A program made the translations under genes and the position numbers. Below are positions 11,977 through 24,027 of a stretch of DNA of 64,000 nt, piece after piece. The DNA comes from Nemophila menziesii. Its lineage: Eukaryota; Streptophyta; Magnoliopsida; Boraginales; Hydrophyllaceae. The stretch lies in the NCBI GenBank assembly GCA_029959085.1, contig JARWIR010000003.1:31139505-31203504 (forward strand), read 5' to 3'. The notes beneath the pieces are model-generated. The model did not search any database. It had not been told where the DNA came from and was given only the letters and a program-made list of their open reading frames with translations. Every line of letters starts with the position of its first letter. The first letter of the stretch is position 1.

Positions 11977-13209
11977 TGGTGTCGCCTAAGGTGTGATAAA
12001 ATAATGAATAAAATAAGTGCAATAAACACCCTAGGCTGAGCACGGTTCTACAAGTATACAGGACGTATGCAAGTTTTGATGATAAATAGAATTCGTTCCT
12101 CAGAGACTACGAAAGATAGGAAGAACTTATGCAATTTATCTAGTACAATTCCTTCAATTGGTGATATGGTGGTGAAAGCATACCCTAATGACTATCTAGT
12201 TAGAATCGGTGTTGTCAGGACCAATATCGGACACGAGACGTTATGTGGTGTTTCAATAATTAGACACCCCTTTCGGGAGACCATCTAACTACTATTAAGG
12301 TAATCCTATACGCATGCATTCGCAAGGAAAACAGACAATAAATCAAAACACATAAACATAAAATAAAACATGACTTCAATTAAATATTATGTATCCCAAA
12401 TCAGATAGAAAACTAGGGTTCATACATATATGCTAAATCTCAAGCTAAAATTATTTAATTTATACTAAAGAAAGAAAAGAAAACAATTACAGATTTGAAG
12501 GTTGAAGAAGACATATATAATATGGTGTTCAACTCCTTCCAAACTTCTCTTCTTGTGTTGTAAGCTTCTTCCTGGCTTAAGGACTAGCCAAGGATGTGTT
12601 TCTCATGATAAGAGGGTGTATTTATAGGGTATAGGAAACCCTAAAACGTTTCTTAGAGTATAAGATAGGTATTGGACTCCAAGCCCAACTCAAATTCGTA
12701 ACCCTAAAATATTGAAAAGGTAAGATTCTGGTGCTGTTTTGTTTTTGGCTTTAACTGCTTCAATACTTATCCGTTTGACGCGTTCCAATAGTCGAAACTG
12801 ATCGTCTCGGAAAGATATTTAACTTTGCTTTAGACCATTCATCCAAATTCCTAGCCAATCTTGAGTTATGATCACTTTTATGTTCGTAGCTGTTGGAATT
12901 CAGATTTATTTGGAAACTTTATCTTTTCCTTTTTCATATTTCTTGCCTTTATCTCCAATTTCCATGTTTAAACTCTTTCATTTATCTCTTAGAATTGACT
13001 TGGCATCTAATTAATTACCATATATCTTTAAAGCTTCACAATTAACAAACAATTAAACCCAATATGCTCTAAAAATAATAAATAATTAAATCAAGCCAAA
13101 AAATAGGAAAGTGTACTAAATCATGAGAAAATCGAACTATAACCTAATAAATACACCTAAAAATGATGTCTCCACTTAAGATTAAATCATCACAAATGGG
13201 GAGACATCA
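11977..13209 (-). repeat. 3' LTR of the truncated Gypsy element
   Basis: 1233 bp, starting TGGTGT and ending GACATCA as in the 54385 family. It carries a TATA-like TATAAATAC on the minus strand near 12610. No matching partner LTR exists in the window. Confidence 0.8.
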
Positions 13210-15177
13210 AGACCCCCAACTCAAAGTTGTATCGTCCCGATACAATAAAAATAAAGAATAGTAGGGTAGTTAAATAAACAAGAAGAAGAAGTGGGAGGAG
13301 AATAAGAAAAGAACACAATGAATGACCCTAGAGCATAAATATCTAAAAAGTCTCATGTAGTAATGCTCAAGAAATAATGCACACGTATTCTTAATATATA
13401 CATAATCAACAATCCATAAATTCAAGTCCAGATTAATTTCGCAATGCCAGAAGGAGAGGTCTCAACTCAGTTTGTTCTAATGGCTATAGTTGTTCATATG
13501 TCCTAATATAGTATCCAATGGTCCACTTACCTACAACCTAATAGCTCAATTGTTTCTCCATCAAGTAGCTAGAATCCTAAGGTCTTTACGGTTATAAAGG
13601 GGATTAGGGACGGTGTGGTATATTTGGATAATGAAAAGTGAGCTTTTTGCTTATTAACTTTTCTATCTTTTATTTCCTGTTTTCATACATGCATGCTAAA
13701 CATATTTGTAACATCTTTCAAAAACATACTACTTGCTATCATTGACCTAATTAAATCATGCTCAATATGTACATTCAACATATTCTATGCCTATTCAAAC
13801 CTAAAAAAATTAAATTTTATGCAAAAACAAAAAGGGAATATGAGGACAACGAATCCCCACCCCCAACTAAAAAATGAGTCGTGTCCCCACGACTCGAAAA
13901 AAAAATCAATAAAGAAATAAAATTTAAAATTAGCACACATATGGTACATAAAGAAATGGTAGGGAAGAAAGAAAACATACTCTTCGAGGCTATTGCCTCG
14001 CCTTATCGACATCCAAGATATGTTTTGCTCGATCTTTCTGTAATTGCTCGAGGAGTGTTATGATGTGCTCCTTTTTTTATTTTGAAAGTTGCGTAATTAC
14101 TCTCAGAACTTTCATGATCCAAGCATTGTCAATATTGTTACTCATTTTAGACTCAAGTGTTTCTCCTTCACCCAAAATCATATTCGCTTTCCGAAAAAGA
14201 CACGTGATCATAGTAGGATATTTCTCATTTAATAACGACATGGGAGAGACCGAAAATCGCATCACCTCCTCATAGATCAACTGTGCCACATCCTCTTCTT
14301 CTCTTCAAAATACAATTCAACAAAATAGCGTTCTTTAGAACGCCTTACCATGAACGTAGACCAACCCAATCTTTCACCAATCTCCAAGAATCTTCTTGTA
14401 TTCTCCTTTACCAATTTCTTCTTCAAATACTTTCTCATAAGCAAAAGGAAGTTCCTGTAATTGTTTCTTCGGAGAAGCTATCAGGGCCCTTGAAGCTTTC
14501 TCTTTTTCCTCGGGTGTGGGGCCTTCGAATTGGAGAGGTTTTGTTGTTTTCTTCATGAAAGTTGGAACCTTTTTTCCCAATTGAATTAAACACAGCTAGC
14601 TGACCTCTCTTCTCTTGACCGGGTTTACCCTTTGTATGGAACTAGAATTTTTCTTACTTGATATCTTATCAATAGGACCCAATACCTTGCTTTTCTCATC
14701 TCCCTTACAATAGATAATCTTTATGTTCTCTTAATCATATCAATTGACCCCAAACTCAAATCTTTAACCACTCTTGAAATTTGAAACTCTTTATTATTGG
14801 TTGTACAAGCTTTATTTGGGTTAGGAAAGTTTTTTTGATGATGATCCTCTATGTGGGTAAGATGGATTCTTGATGGATTGGTATGGATCTAAGAAATTGT
14901 AAGATGAATTTATGAAATTTAAGCTTTTAATTCTTGGATTCAATGTTTTTTGGTAAGATTTGGGTGGTTGAATTTTTTTTGTAATGATGTGGAGAGAAGA
15001 TTTGATGTGTTTTTATGGTGATTGGGTAGTGTTTTGATGTATAGGGAAGGTTTGATGAAGCTTTAATGGAGTTGGGAGAGGTTTGGAGAAGAAAGAGAGG
15101 CTTAAGGATTGGAAAAATCGTAATATACTAGCTTTCTCTTCTTTATAACCTAAAAAAATGCTGAAATTTTCTTTCTC

Positions 15178-15420
15178 TAGTGGCGCGGACCGGCATACCG
15201 GTGAGCTGCTCCTTGAAAAATCTTCTTCGACAAAAAACCTAATACGCGAACCCGAGGCCACCCCTTTTTGTCTGACAGGCATACCGGCGGTATGGGCCAG
15301 CATACTGGTGTGCAATTTCTCGAACATGCACCTCTCGGCAAAGAACCCGTGGCGTGTACCCGAGGGCTCCCCTTTTTGACCCGCAGGCTTACCGGTCGTA
15401 GACCGGCATACCGGTGGGCA
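15178..15420. repeat. GC-rich palindromic island in the truncated Gypsy element
   Basis: A cluster of short palindromes such as CCGGCATACCGG and ACCGGCATACCGGT, together with GCGGACC-like words, in otherwise AT-rich DNA. It corresponds in position to the island at 58430-58690 in the complete element. Confidence 0.75.
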
Positions 15421-15535
15421 AATCAGAATATGCCTAAAGATTTCGTTTTTCCTCCCTAACTCGATTTCTTCAATACCTGAACATCAAAAACACTAATACT
15501 TTTCTAAAATACGCAATATCAACTAAAACCAACTA

Positions 15536-16248
15536 ATATATATATATACTAGGTATGACCCGTGTATGGAGACACTACGAAAAATAAAATAATTGATAAT
15601 AATTCACAAATCATGCTCAATATGCAATGGAACTTACATTTGAACCAAGAAATGAATGAGACGCTTTAGTATAAGCATGAACATAAAAATTTAAGGTTAT
15701 TATACATATTGAATATGAAAGCAACCCAAATAATAAACATAGTGTGCATAGATCTAATAAAATTCTATGGTTATCAAATACAAATTAATCATAAAATATG
15801 TGATAAGAATATAGTAAATGCCCCGTACTTGAAAGTATTTGGGCAAAATTTAATTTAGAAATTTTTACTCGAAAAAGAAAATTTTGAAATAACATCATGG
15901 CTAGATCATTCAAAATGCAAGTTCGGATCTCATATAATCATAACTTCTACATCAACTATATGGTATCCAAGTCTCATAAATTCAAATCTTGCGAGATTAG
16001 TTATTACTTTTGTAACAAAAAATTTCAATGACCAATAACAAAAATATAGTTGTACAACAGTGGAAATTTTATCTTATGGTATAGATAATACATAGAAAAA
16101 ATGTATTATTAAAAAAATATTGAGGTTTGTAAGGATATATATTTTTCTATGAGAGTGTGTAGTAGTGCTATAAGTTAGAATCCTAAAGATAACAAAGTCA
16201 AAGACATAAACTCAACATCATCTCAAAAAAAAGTAAGACTGAATAAAA
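15536..16248. other. AT-rich intergenic DNA
   Basis: No coding or structural feature could be supported in this stretch. Confidence 0.6.
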
Positions 16249-16257
16249 ATTAAGATT

Positions 16258-16501
16258 GAGTAATGATATTTGGCATCTCTATTCTCTTAACCCTTTTGTC
16301 ACCTCCTACATGACAGATTACATAGCATGGCATGTAAGGAATAAAATAATAAAGAAAGATAATTAAGGGAATAGTTAATTTAAGAAATAAAACTATTAAT
16401 TAAGATAAGTAAATAAATTACTTACATGTCATGCTATGCAATCTGCCATGTAGGAGGTGACAAAAGGGTGAAGGGAATAGGGGTGACAAATATCATTACT
16501 C
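16258..16501. mobile_element. MITE with long inverted repeats (Mutator-like)
   Basis: Ends GAGTAATGATATTTG and CAAATATCATTACTC are inverted repeats. The inverted similarity continues inward over about 85 bp per arm (CCTTTTGTCACCTCCTACATG and its complement), so the element folds into a hairpin. Flanks ATTAAGATT (16249-16257) and ATTTAGATT (16502-16510) match at 8 of 9 positions, suiting a 9-bp Mutator-type target duplication. Confidence 0.8.
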
Positions 16502-16510
16502 ATTTAGATT

Positions 16511-17480
16511 TGCACTCCAACGGGCAAAGACGTTTTTCATAACAATATAACAATAGTATAAAACTGTTAAATATTTAAAGTAATATATAAAGTTAGTTGA
16601 ATCTAGGTAAAAGTCAAAAAAAATCAAAGTTTAGAATCTCATTTTTCATGCCCTTGCGTATTGTTTTGTAAAAAAAAAATCAACAACTTAATGACCTCCA
16701 ACAATCTACAAAAGAGAGAAACTTTTTTGACAATCATCTCACCCCATTTTACAAAATTGAAGAGGTTTATATATTAACATGCTAAGAAATAATTCAGTTT
16801 TTCTATACTCGTATCTTGTGCCTAGAGAATGATATGGAAAAAAATATAACTCAGTTGGTTGCGCCAAATGGATATTTACTGCAAAACGATTAAAAATTGC
16901 ATTATAAGCGAATTATTCTTTAATCAGACTCGTTAATTTCTTGGAATTATTAGATATCTATGGTAGAGAATTAATGTCAATACTAACGAAGGCAATGCCA
17001 ATGACACCAATAAATGATTAAAATGGGTCAGTACCCATTTGCAAAATAAAGCTTGAAGTTAGAATCCCTGCAACTAACCTACTGGAAATCTAGTTTAATG
17101 CCTTTCAAAACTCTTAACTAAAACAACTAGAAAACAAAATTTGTTTTATAACATATATCTGTAACCATTTTTTACACATGACAATAACAATTTTTCATTT
17201 TAATTTTTCTTTTTGTACAACTTCATTTCTTCAATATACTCAACTGTTGAAGCTTTTTCACTTGATCACATGAATAATATGAAGAATCGTCATAGTTGAA
17301 TACAACTCCAGTTTTCATCAATACTCAGGCATACCCTATAATCAATAATTTACATTAAAACTTTTTGACCAAGTTTATCAATTGTTGCAGCAGCTAATTT
17401 TAAACCCAGGACCTCTAGCAAATCAAATTTAAAGTACCAAAAGGATAAACAACTCATTTGGTCACTCATCTTTTTTATAT
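16511..17480. other. AT-rich intergenic DNA
   Basis: Nothing supportable. An A-box-like ACTCAGTTGG near 16852 and a weak B-box-like word near 17060 are too far apart to call a SINE. Confidence 0.5.
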
Positions 17481-17486
17481 GTTGAC

Positions 17487-18530
17487 ATTTAAGTCCTTAT
17501 TGCGATCTGAGCAAATGCCTGTGACAAAGGAGAATCAAATTTAGTATTATAAAACATTATGATAGATATATAAAACTCAAATATATCATCCAGCCTTGTA
17601 ATAACCTGATGTTCGAACATTTCTCTATTGAGAAACCATCATTAAATGGTAAATAACTATGCTAATATAAAAGAATGTGATCAGCTGATATTGATTGAAC
17701 ATCAAGCAAAGCTGGAGCAGGCAGTGATTTAAATAATTATGATATTAATAACTCCATCAAGCACATAGTCGTGGAAACATAGTTGCAAATGTTTGATAAA
17801 TTGTATTACAAGTTTTATTGAGAGGAGGTAAAGTGCTTCCAAAGCCAAAAGGGAAAATTTCAGGGACCATAGATGAAGAAGATGCTGAATCCTGAAAGGT
17901 GAACATTTGATTCGTATGAGTTTAACTTCACCAATTCATACAATGATTTGTGAAATTAGCAAAAACAAAAGAAATCAAATCAGCTACAATTACAATGTTG
18001 GATTCTCAAATTTACTAAATATGATCGGTATGTGAAAATAACAACATTGCCAAAATTGGATCTTTCATAAGTAGGATAGATGAAATCATAAAAAAAGATA
18101 AAATGAAGATAACTAATTTGGTTCATGATTCATGAAATTATGATCACAGAGACTTCAGAAAACAGTATCTTTAAGAGATATTTAATAAAAATTTCAACAA
18201 TACAAAGAATATTTTAACTGTGTAAATATTGAAAAGGAAGTATCTCTCAGTCCTTTAATTCATTCCAGCAGCACTTAGTGCCCGCATTTCCAAAGAAAAG
18301 TTGAATCTCATATCTCTTTACCAACAGGGATAACATCACCAAAACCTTCAAGAATGGCTTGTTGAATACCACTGTTTTCTTCAAAAATAACAGGTAACTT
18401 TAGCGAGTGAGCAAGTTACACAAACAGTATAAAAAAGAAATAGACATTTACTAAACATTCTTACACCTGGAATAATATCACCTTGATCCTCCACGCTTAG
18501 TACAGCATGATTTAAAAAACCAATGTTCAT
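17487..18530 (-). other. Possible exons of an unassigned gene or gene remnant
   Basis: On the minus strand several pieces look coding and have plausible splice signals. They are AVLSVEDQGDIIP ending at a CCAG/GTGTAAG donor (about 18467), LPVIFEENSGIQQAILEGFG (about 18395-18310), a piece after TTTCAG beginning DSASSSSMVPEIFPFG (about 17895), LNREMFEHQ (about 17630), and AFAQIAIRT plus stop after TTTGTCACAG (about 17518-17489). I do not recognise the family, and the reading frames do not join cleanly at every junction. It could be a degraded duplicate. Confidence 0.25.
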
Positions 18531-19009
18531 TAACAAATATTTCTTTTACTAAGAATCTCGAGGTCAACTATCGGCTAAAAAAATCTGAAATTAGGAAGTT
18601 CGACCCTCAATTCTAACTAACCTTAGGAATTTATATAACCATGGTCTTGTTATTTTCTCAACACATTTATAACCCTGTATCTCTTAGAAGAAAAAAAAGA
18701 GCTTGACTAGTTGAGCTAATCCCAACTGATTTAAACATTTAGTTTGTTATATTGTTTGTCTGCATGATGTTTAGAATGAATCTTAGGAACTCTACTAATC
18801 ACAATAATGAGTCATAAACATTGGCCAAACCATAAATCAAATACAAAATCAACCACTAATATCATTGAATAGAATTTTCCAATAGAAAACACTTTTTAAC
18901 TAAATGACAGGGAGCTAAAAAGCTACCCCAAAAACAAATGTATCAATTAGATAGAAAACCAAATAATAAGCATAACTAACTAAGACTATGTCTGTGTTGA
19001 TTACAATCA
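18531..19009. other. Region downstream of RPT2
   Basis: AT-rich DNA with no open frame. It should include the 3' untranslated region and polyadenylation site of the minus-strand gene, which I cannot place exactly. Confidence 0.5.
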
Positions 19010-21028
19010 TCACATATAAAGTCCTTCAGGCACACCTTCCTTCTTCTTAAACATAACTTTGTCTTTCGCCTTCTTAAAATCAGCATGTGTTACCTACAAT
19101 AGTTAAATAAATATATCAGAATTCATAAAACAAAGACCTTGTAATAATGCACTATAAATGTGTACACAAATTACCTTCATACGACGCTCTCTTAAAGCAA
19201 GCAATCCAGCTTCAGTACATATCGCCTTAATATCAGCTCCAGAAAACTCATCTTTTGTCATAACAAATTCTTCCAAATTCACATCATCAGCTAAAGTCAT
19301 CCTTGCAGTGTGTATCTGCACATTAAATTATTATTAAAATACATAAATTTCGTAAATTACTGTTCATATTTACAAAATTAAAATCCATAATACCAAGAAT
19401 ATACGCCTCCTTGTCTTAATATCGGGAAGAGGAAACTCAATCTTCCTATCTATACGACCAGGCCTTAACAAAGCAGGATCCAAACTCTCGATTTTGTTAG
19501 TAGCAAGAATTACTTTAACATCTCCTCGTGAATCAAAACCATCCAATTGGTTCAGAAGTTCCAACATAGTCCTTTGAATTTCACGTTCACCACCTGAATG
19601 TGCATCATACCTGAACATAACCATAACATCTCATATGTTATATATACTAAATAATATAAAATATTGAATATGAATTTCATGCTCACCTTTTAGTACCAAC
19701 TGCATCAATTTCATCAATGAATACAATAGATGGGGAAAGATCATCTGCTACCCTGAATAATTCCCTTACCAATTTAGGACCATCTCCAAGGTACTTCTGA
19801 ATCAATTCACTACCCACCACACGCAAGAATGTAGCTGATGTAGAGTTTGCTACAGCCTGAATATAAACAAGTTTTAATAGCAATTCAAGTGAAAATGTAA
19901 AGGTTTTGGATACAAAAGATACCTTAGCAAGCAAGGTTTTTCCAGTTCCAGGCTCTCCATAAAGTATAACACCTTTTGGAGGTTTGATTCCAATATCTTC
20001 GTATAGTTCAGGATGTGTTAAAGGAAGCTCAACTGCTTCCTTAATTTCCTGTATCTGAGCATCTAATCCACCTATATCAGCATATGATTCTAATGGAGCC
20101 TTCTCAACCTTCATTACTGATACCATGGGGTCCACATCATCTTGTAGAAGTCCAACAACAGATAGAACCTGTAAAAGTTTCTCAAATATTTGTAAAATTG
20201 TTGAAATTATAGCACGTATTGAGTGACATGAAACTTGGAGATACTAATATAGCAAATTACTCTACTGTTAATAAGCCCTCGCAACAAGAATAGATTATGT
20301 AATCAATTGATAGAAATTCACCTAACAAGCCTCAGTTTCTAGCATTGCCTTGAAACAGACCATTATACAATACAATGAATTAATTACGCATTATTCTACA
20401 ACCAACAGTACAAATTCAAAAAGAAAAATTAATTAAACCTAATTTATTTAAAATCTCAACATCAAAATATATTTTATATTAAATTAAACAATCAAATCTA
20501 ACCCTAACTTACCAATCCCAAACCCTAATACTAAATTAGTAATTTATATACCTTATTGTGCATCAGAATGGCACAGCCTGGCTCAAGCTGATCCTTATCG
20601 ACAAAGGATAAGATCCCGACGTAATATTCCGGTCCCACAGATGAAGAAACAATTGCATGATTCTCATCAATAAGCTCCTCAAGGTTTCCTACACTCATTG
20701 GGGAGCCACGTAGATCGTCAACCTTAGATCTATCCTCTTCTGTCTTCTCCTCCTGCGGCTTCAATCTTTCCTGATTCGTTACAAACTCTTCTTCCATTAG
20801 AAGGTAATCTTTGATCCGTTCAAGTTTCAGTAGCCTTAGCTTGCATTTCGTTAACGGCGTTACAGGTGGTAAACGTGAAGCAGCCTCAGAACCCTTTTGT
20901 TTGCGTTGTTTACGGCCAACACGAGACGGTGGAGCCGCTGGTTCGAACTTTTTCTCCTTTTTGTCGCCTTCATTTCTGTTGTCGCCGGGTGGTTGCCGGT
21001 TGAGACCGCCGGGTGTTCCTTGACCCAT
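19010..21028 (-). CDS. RPT2: 26S proteasome regulatory ATPase subunit 4 (RPT2), six exons
   Basis: AAA+ ATPase of the proteasome base, which unfolds and feeds ubiquitinated proteins into the 20S core. Exons on the minus strand: 21028-20552, 20168-19923, 19856-19687, 19610-19394, 19315-19175, 19093-19010; all introns are GT-AG. The joined CDS is 1335 bp, 444 residues, the usual family length. The start MGQG is the conserved N-myristoylation context (Gly2). A coiled coil follows at about 64-110, then the OB region, Walker A GEPGTGKT (about 230-237) and Walker B IVFIDEID (about 285-292). The C-terminus LYM fits the HbYX motif that docks on the 20S ring. One oddity is Leu (TTG) at residue 370, the last codon of exon 4, where the family has Gln. 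The gene otherwise appears intact and functional. Confidence 0.96.
20520..20528. promoter_or_regulatory. Telo-box (AAACCCTAA) in RPT2 intron 1
   Basis: A perfect AAACCCTAA in the first intron, with a second partial AACCCTAA about 18 bp away. In plants this element is common near the start of genes active in dividing cells, including translation and proteolysis genes. A regulatory role here is inference. Confidence 0.4.
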
Positions 21029-21585
21029 TGTTTGGAATGTATGAGATGAAAACGAAGGAAGTGGTTTTGGGATTTATGTAGAGAGAATTTGGCTTTTGTT
21101 TCAAGAAAACTCTTGGTGGAGTGACATATATACCCCTCAAGTCCACATGTCATTTACCAATTCGGCTTAACAGTTTATCTTTTTTTTTTTTTTTTTGTTC
21201 AAATGGATAATAATATCTTGTTTACGCCCTTAAGTTTTAAAAGTTCACAATTTCGCTCTTCTCACTTAGTGGACCATAAAAGAAAACACATAACAAATCC
21301 ATATTTTTTTCTAAATAGACGTTTCATTTCAATCTTCAGTAAATCATTGTAGCCTACGCGCTAACCCATTACAGTGAAGCTATTCAAAATTTAATAGTCC
21401 AGCCTTTATAAGACTAGACTCATTATATAATTCGACCTACAAAACTAAACAAACAACTAGTATATCAATCTCAATTTCTCAAAGACAGCTTAATACATGT
21501 TTATTTAGGTACCTATTCGACCAAATCAAGATATAAAGTATTTCGCGATGAAGTTCTGGTAAACAAAAAACATACTTCTGATACT
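21029..21585. other. RPT2 upstream region
   Basis: Contains the 5' untranslated region and promoter of RPT2 (reading leftward) and a T-rich tract at about 21179-21196. No TATA box could be assigned with confidence and no other gene is seen. Confidence 0.5.
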
Positions 21586-21589
21586 AGTG

Positions 21590-22030
21590 TATCAACAAGC
21601 ACACTCATTTGGAACGAAATTCAGAAAACTAACATCCCATCAAAAGTAAGAATCTTTGGTTAGGATGATGTAATAATGCACTAACAACAATGTTAAATTT
21701 ACAGCAACGAAAGTATGCAAAAACAGATAAATGTTATTGGTGTCAAGATATCATGGAAACAGGGGAATATCTCTTACCTACATGCCCGACTAGCAAACAT
21801 ATGTGGGCTAAAACAGCACTACAAATATGTATGGAGGACCAAATACAAATTCCAATTGAGGATCAGATACTAAAGATTATAAAAACATTCATCGATAGAG
21901 GACGAGACGGTAAGATCGTTAACCCAAACATTCTTATTATTTTTTGGAATACCTGGAAAGCAAAAATGAAGGTCTACCATGAAACAAATGCGATACAAGT
22001 GTCTGCAATAGTCAACAAGGCTCCCTAACG
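21590..22030 (+). pseudogene. LINE reverse-transcriptase zinc-binding domain remnant
   Basis: Begins with the typical WNEIQKTNIPSKVRIFG (about 21611). After a frame break the open frame 21690-22028 reads KTDKCYWCQDIMETGEYLL..CP..KHMW, the zf-RVT pattern with C-x2-C found at the C-terminus of plant L1-type ORF2. The RT itself is absent. A short remnant of an old LINE. Confidence 0.75.
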
Positions 22031-22037
22031 GGTGTAA

Positions 22038-22187
22038 AGTAAGAGGTACAGGGCTCGAACCCCTCTCTGGACATGGGTAACCTAGTTCTGATTTACTTGG
22101 GAATATACATGGGGGGTGTGTATGTCCCCGTGGGATTAGTCGTGGTGCGCGCAAGCAATCCCGGATCACCCATGTACCCAAAAAAAT
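22038..22187 (+). mobile_element. 5'-truncated SINE, same family as 50811-51116
   Basis: The segment from GAGGTACAGGGCTCGAACCC through CATGGGTAACCTAGTTCTGAT and GGGATTAGTCG matches, in the same order, the minus strand of the SINE at 50811-51116. The B box is slightly changed (GGCTCGAACCC), the A box is missing, and a short A tract closes it. It sits against the end of the LINE remnant. Confidence 0.65.
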
Positions 22188-23100
22188 AGTCAACACGAAA
22201 AAACATGTTATGGCAGAACTTTTCGGAACAACTTGGCGATTACGTGATACTACAATAAACACTACAACAATGCCGACAACTACCCCCACATAGATACCGC
22301 CATAAGTCAAAATTTTGCTTTGTGACGCTTCATTCGAGGAAGTAGGGAATCCAACAGGAATTGGAGAAGTGGAAATGCATAAATCAACGAGGCATCAAAA
22401 AACAAACTCAGCTACGCGGATCTACAACTCCTCACTAGAAGGGGAGGCACATGTTGTCTACACGAAACAGGACTATGCGACCTGACAAAATTCCAAAAGC
22501 TATCTACTCAGACAACCTGGAAGTGATTCAAGGTATCCAGCGTCCATCGGCCTCTAATTGGACGATTCGACCTCTGCTGCGAAGGATCGCGTGATTGGCT
22601 TAAAGGTTTGGTCCTTTAACCTTTCACAACATCCCACGACTTCTTAACAACAGGGCCGACACTATATAGAGCAACCAGACGTGACGCATCAACTTTATTG
22701 CACCCAACAGATCTTCAACGGAGTTCTCAAAAATAGGAATTGGCTAAGAAACAAAGAAGATATTGACGACACAGTGACGTACAATACCGACAAAAAAAAC
22801 TAGTATATCAAACACAACCCACTTGAATGCATCTACATAAGTGATAGGGTAAACCTCCCTTTAAATATTTTATCGTTTATCTTAATATTTTTGGTATTTC
22901 TTAATTTATGAAAAAATATGAATCGTCTTTTTATCTTTCAAAAATGTGACATTGTTATGTTTTTTAAAATTATTTTTTGTTAGTCAATCATTAATCAATG
23001 TCACGTGAAGCCACTAGGCGCCACATGGATAATTTTGACAAACTAACAAGGAAGATTTAGATTTTTTTTATAAAACTCAATATACCAAAAAAAAAATCTT
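22188..23100. other. Unassigned intergenic sequence
   Basis: Base composition is higher in GC at 22300-22700 than in the surroundings, which suggests old coding or element sequence, but no frame gives a recognisable product. 22800-23100 is AT-rich. Confidence 0.45.
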
Positions 23101-23149
23101 AATCAACTTTATGCACAAGGTCATGGCATCTTCGTTTTGAGATAGATAT

Positions 23150-24027
23150 GTTTTCAGTAGCTAAACTTACCCCTTATCATTATTAGAAGAAGTGAAACCC
23201 TTGGGAGCAAAGGAGCAAGAGCTGGAGGCAAGAACAACACTTATTTTCCATAATTAATGTAATTCTTCCTTTATTCATGTCATCCATTTATTTTCTTTTC
23301 TTTCTTTCATGATGAAATAATTTGATTAGTAACTTGAGATACTCAAAGTATGAACCCTAGATTATGATTTGTTTTTTATTGTATGGATTTGGAATTTTAT
23401 ATTTAAATAATATAGGGATTGTTGTTGTAATTATTCTCGTATTCTTTATGCTTAAATTCTTGTATTGCAGGCGCATATAGGGTTAATTAGCTAATAAATT
23501 ACGCCCGTTAGGGGATTTGGTAGTGGAAATAGGGTAATTACATCTTTTGGAGTTGAAGCTCGGAAGAGCTAAACTAACTAGATAATCACATAGGGTTAGA
23601 ACTTTTAGGCGTCTAGATAACATGCGTATAATTCACTCAAAAGAGGTTCCTAGGGTTAGATAGAAGCCCCCTACTTATCTGGAGGAACTTAGGTAGACTT
23701 TAGAATCCCGATTAGCAACAATGCCCCGTTTTCTCCTTATAATTATAGTTAAGTCCCTGTCGTAATTAGTGGTGAGTATGAGTGTCTCGAGCTACATATT
23801 TATCTTTCATTCTTAGAACCTTTAATTATTTTCTTTCTAGTTAAATTAATTTAATTCTTACTTCGTAAACAACGAATGACTAACTTTGAACTAAAGTCCT
23901 ATATTAACTCGTTAATCCCTATGGAGACGATACTTTAATTACTCTTTATACTACTTGTGACAACTCGTACACTTTTGAGAAGTCAATTTTTTGAGTATCG
24001 GTTTTATATCACACTCAGAAGATGACA
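23150..24027 (+). repeat. Ty3/Gypsy LTR (5' LTR, left limit approximate)
   Basis: It has the usual LTR-end features of Tat/Athila-like elements: GTATGAACCCTAGAT near 23350, CCTATGGAGACGATACTTT near 23920, GACAACTCGTACACTT near 23960, and a CA end at 24027. A tRNA-type primer site containing TTTTGGCGCC (24031-24040) follows. The left boundary was not resolved. Confidence 0.65.

Larger units (their letters stand above)
11977..15535 (-). mobile_element. Truncated Ty3/Gypsy element (3' LTR plus 3' internal region)
   Basis: This is a diverged relative of the complete element at 54385-62506, in the same orientation. It has the LTR (11977-13209), the AGACCCCCAACTCAAA polypurine tract, and the same non-coding landmarks in order (GTGTCCCCACGACTCG near 13873, TCTTCGAGGCTA near 13981, and a shared AACATCAAAAACACTAAT block near 15480). 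Similarity stops at about 15535, so ORF, primer site and the other LTR are gone. Confidence 0.85.

Noticed and set aside
15541..15570. TATATACTAGGTATGACCCGTG as a Helitron end
   Set aside because: The CTAG-like word and AT context are suggestive, but no hairpin at the right distance and no opposite terminus were found.
16850..17065. A-box-like and B-box-like words as a SINE
   Set aside because: The two boxes are about 200 bp apart, far beyond tRNA-promoter spacing, and the B-box-like word has lost its core.
20503..20528. AACCCTAA words as interstitial telomeric repeat
   Set aside because: Only two isolated copies in an intron; better treated as a telo-box regulatory motif.
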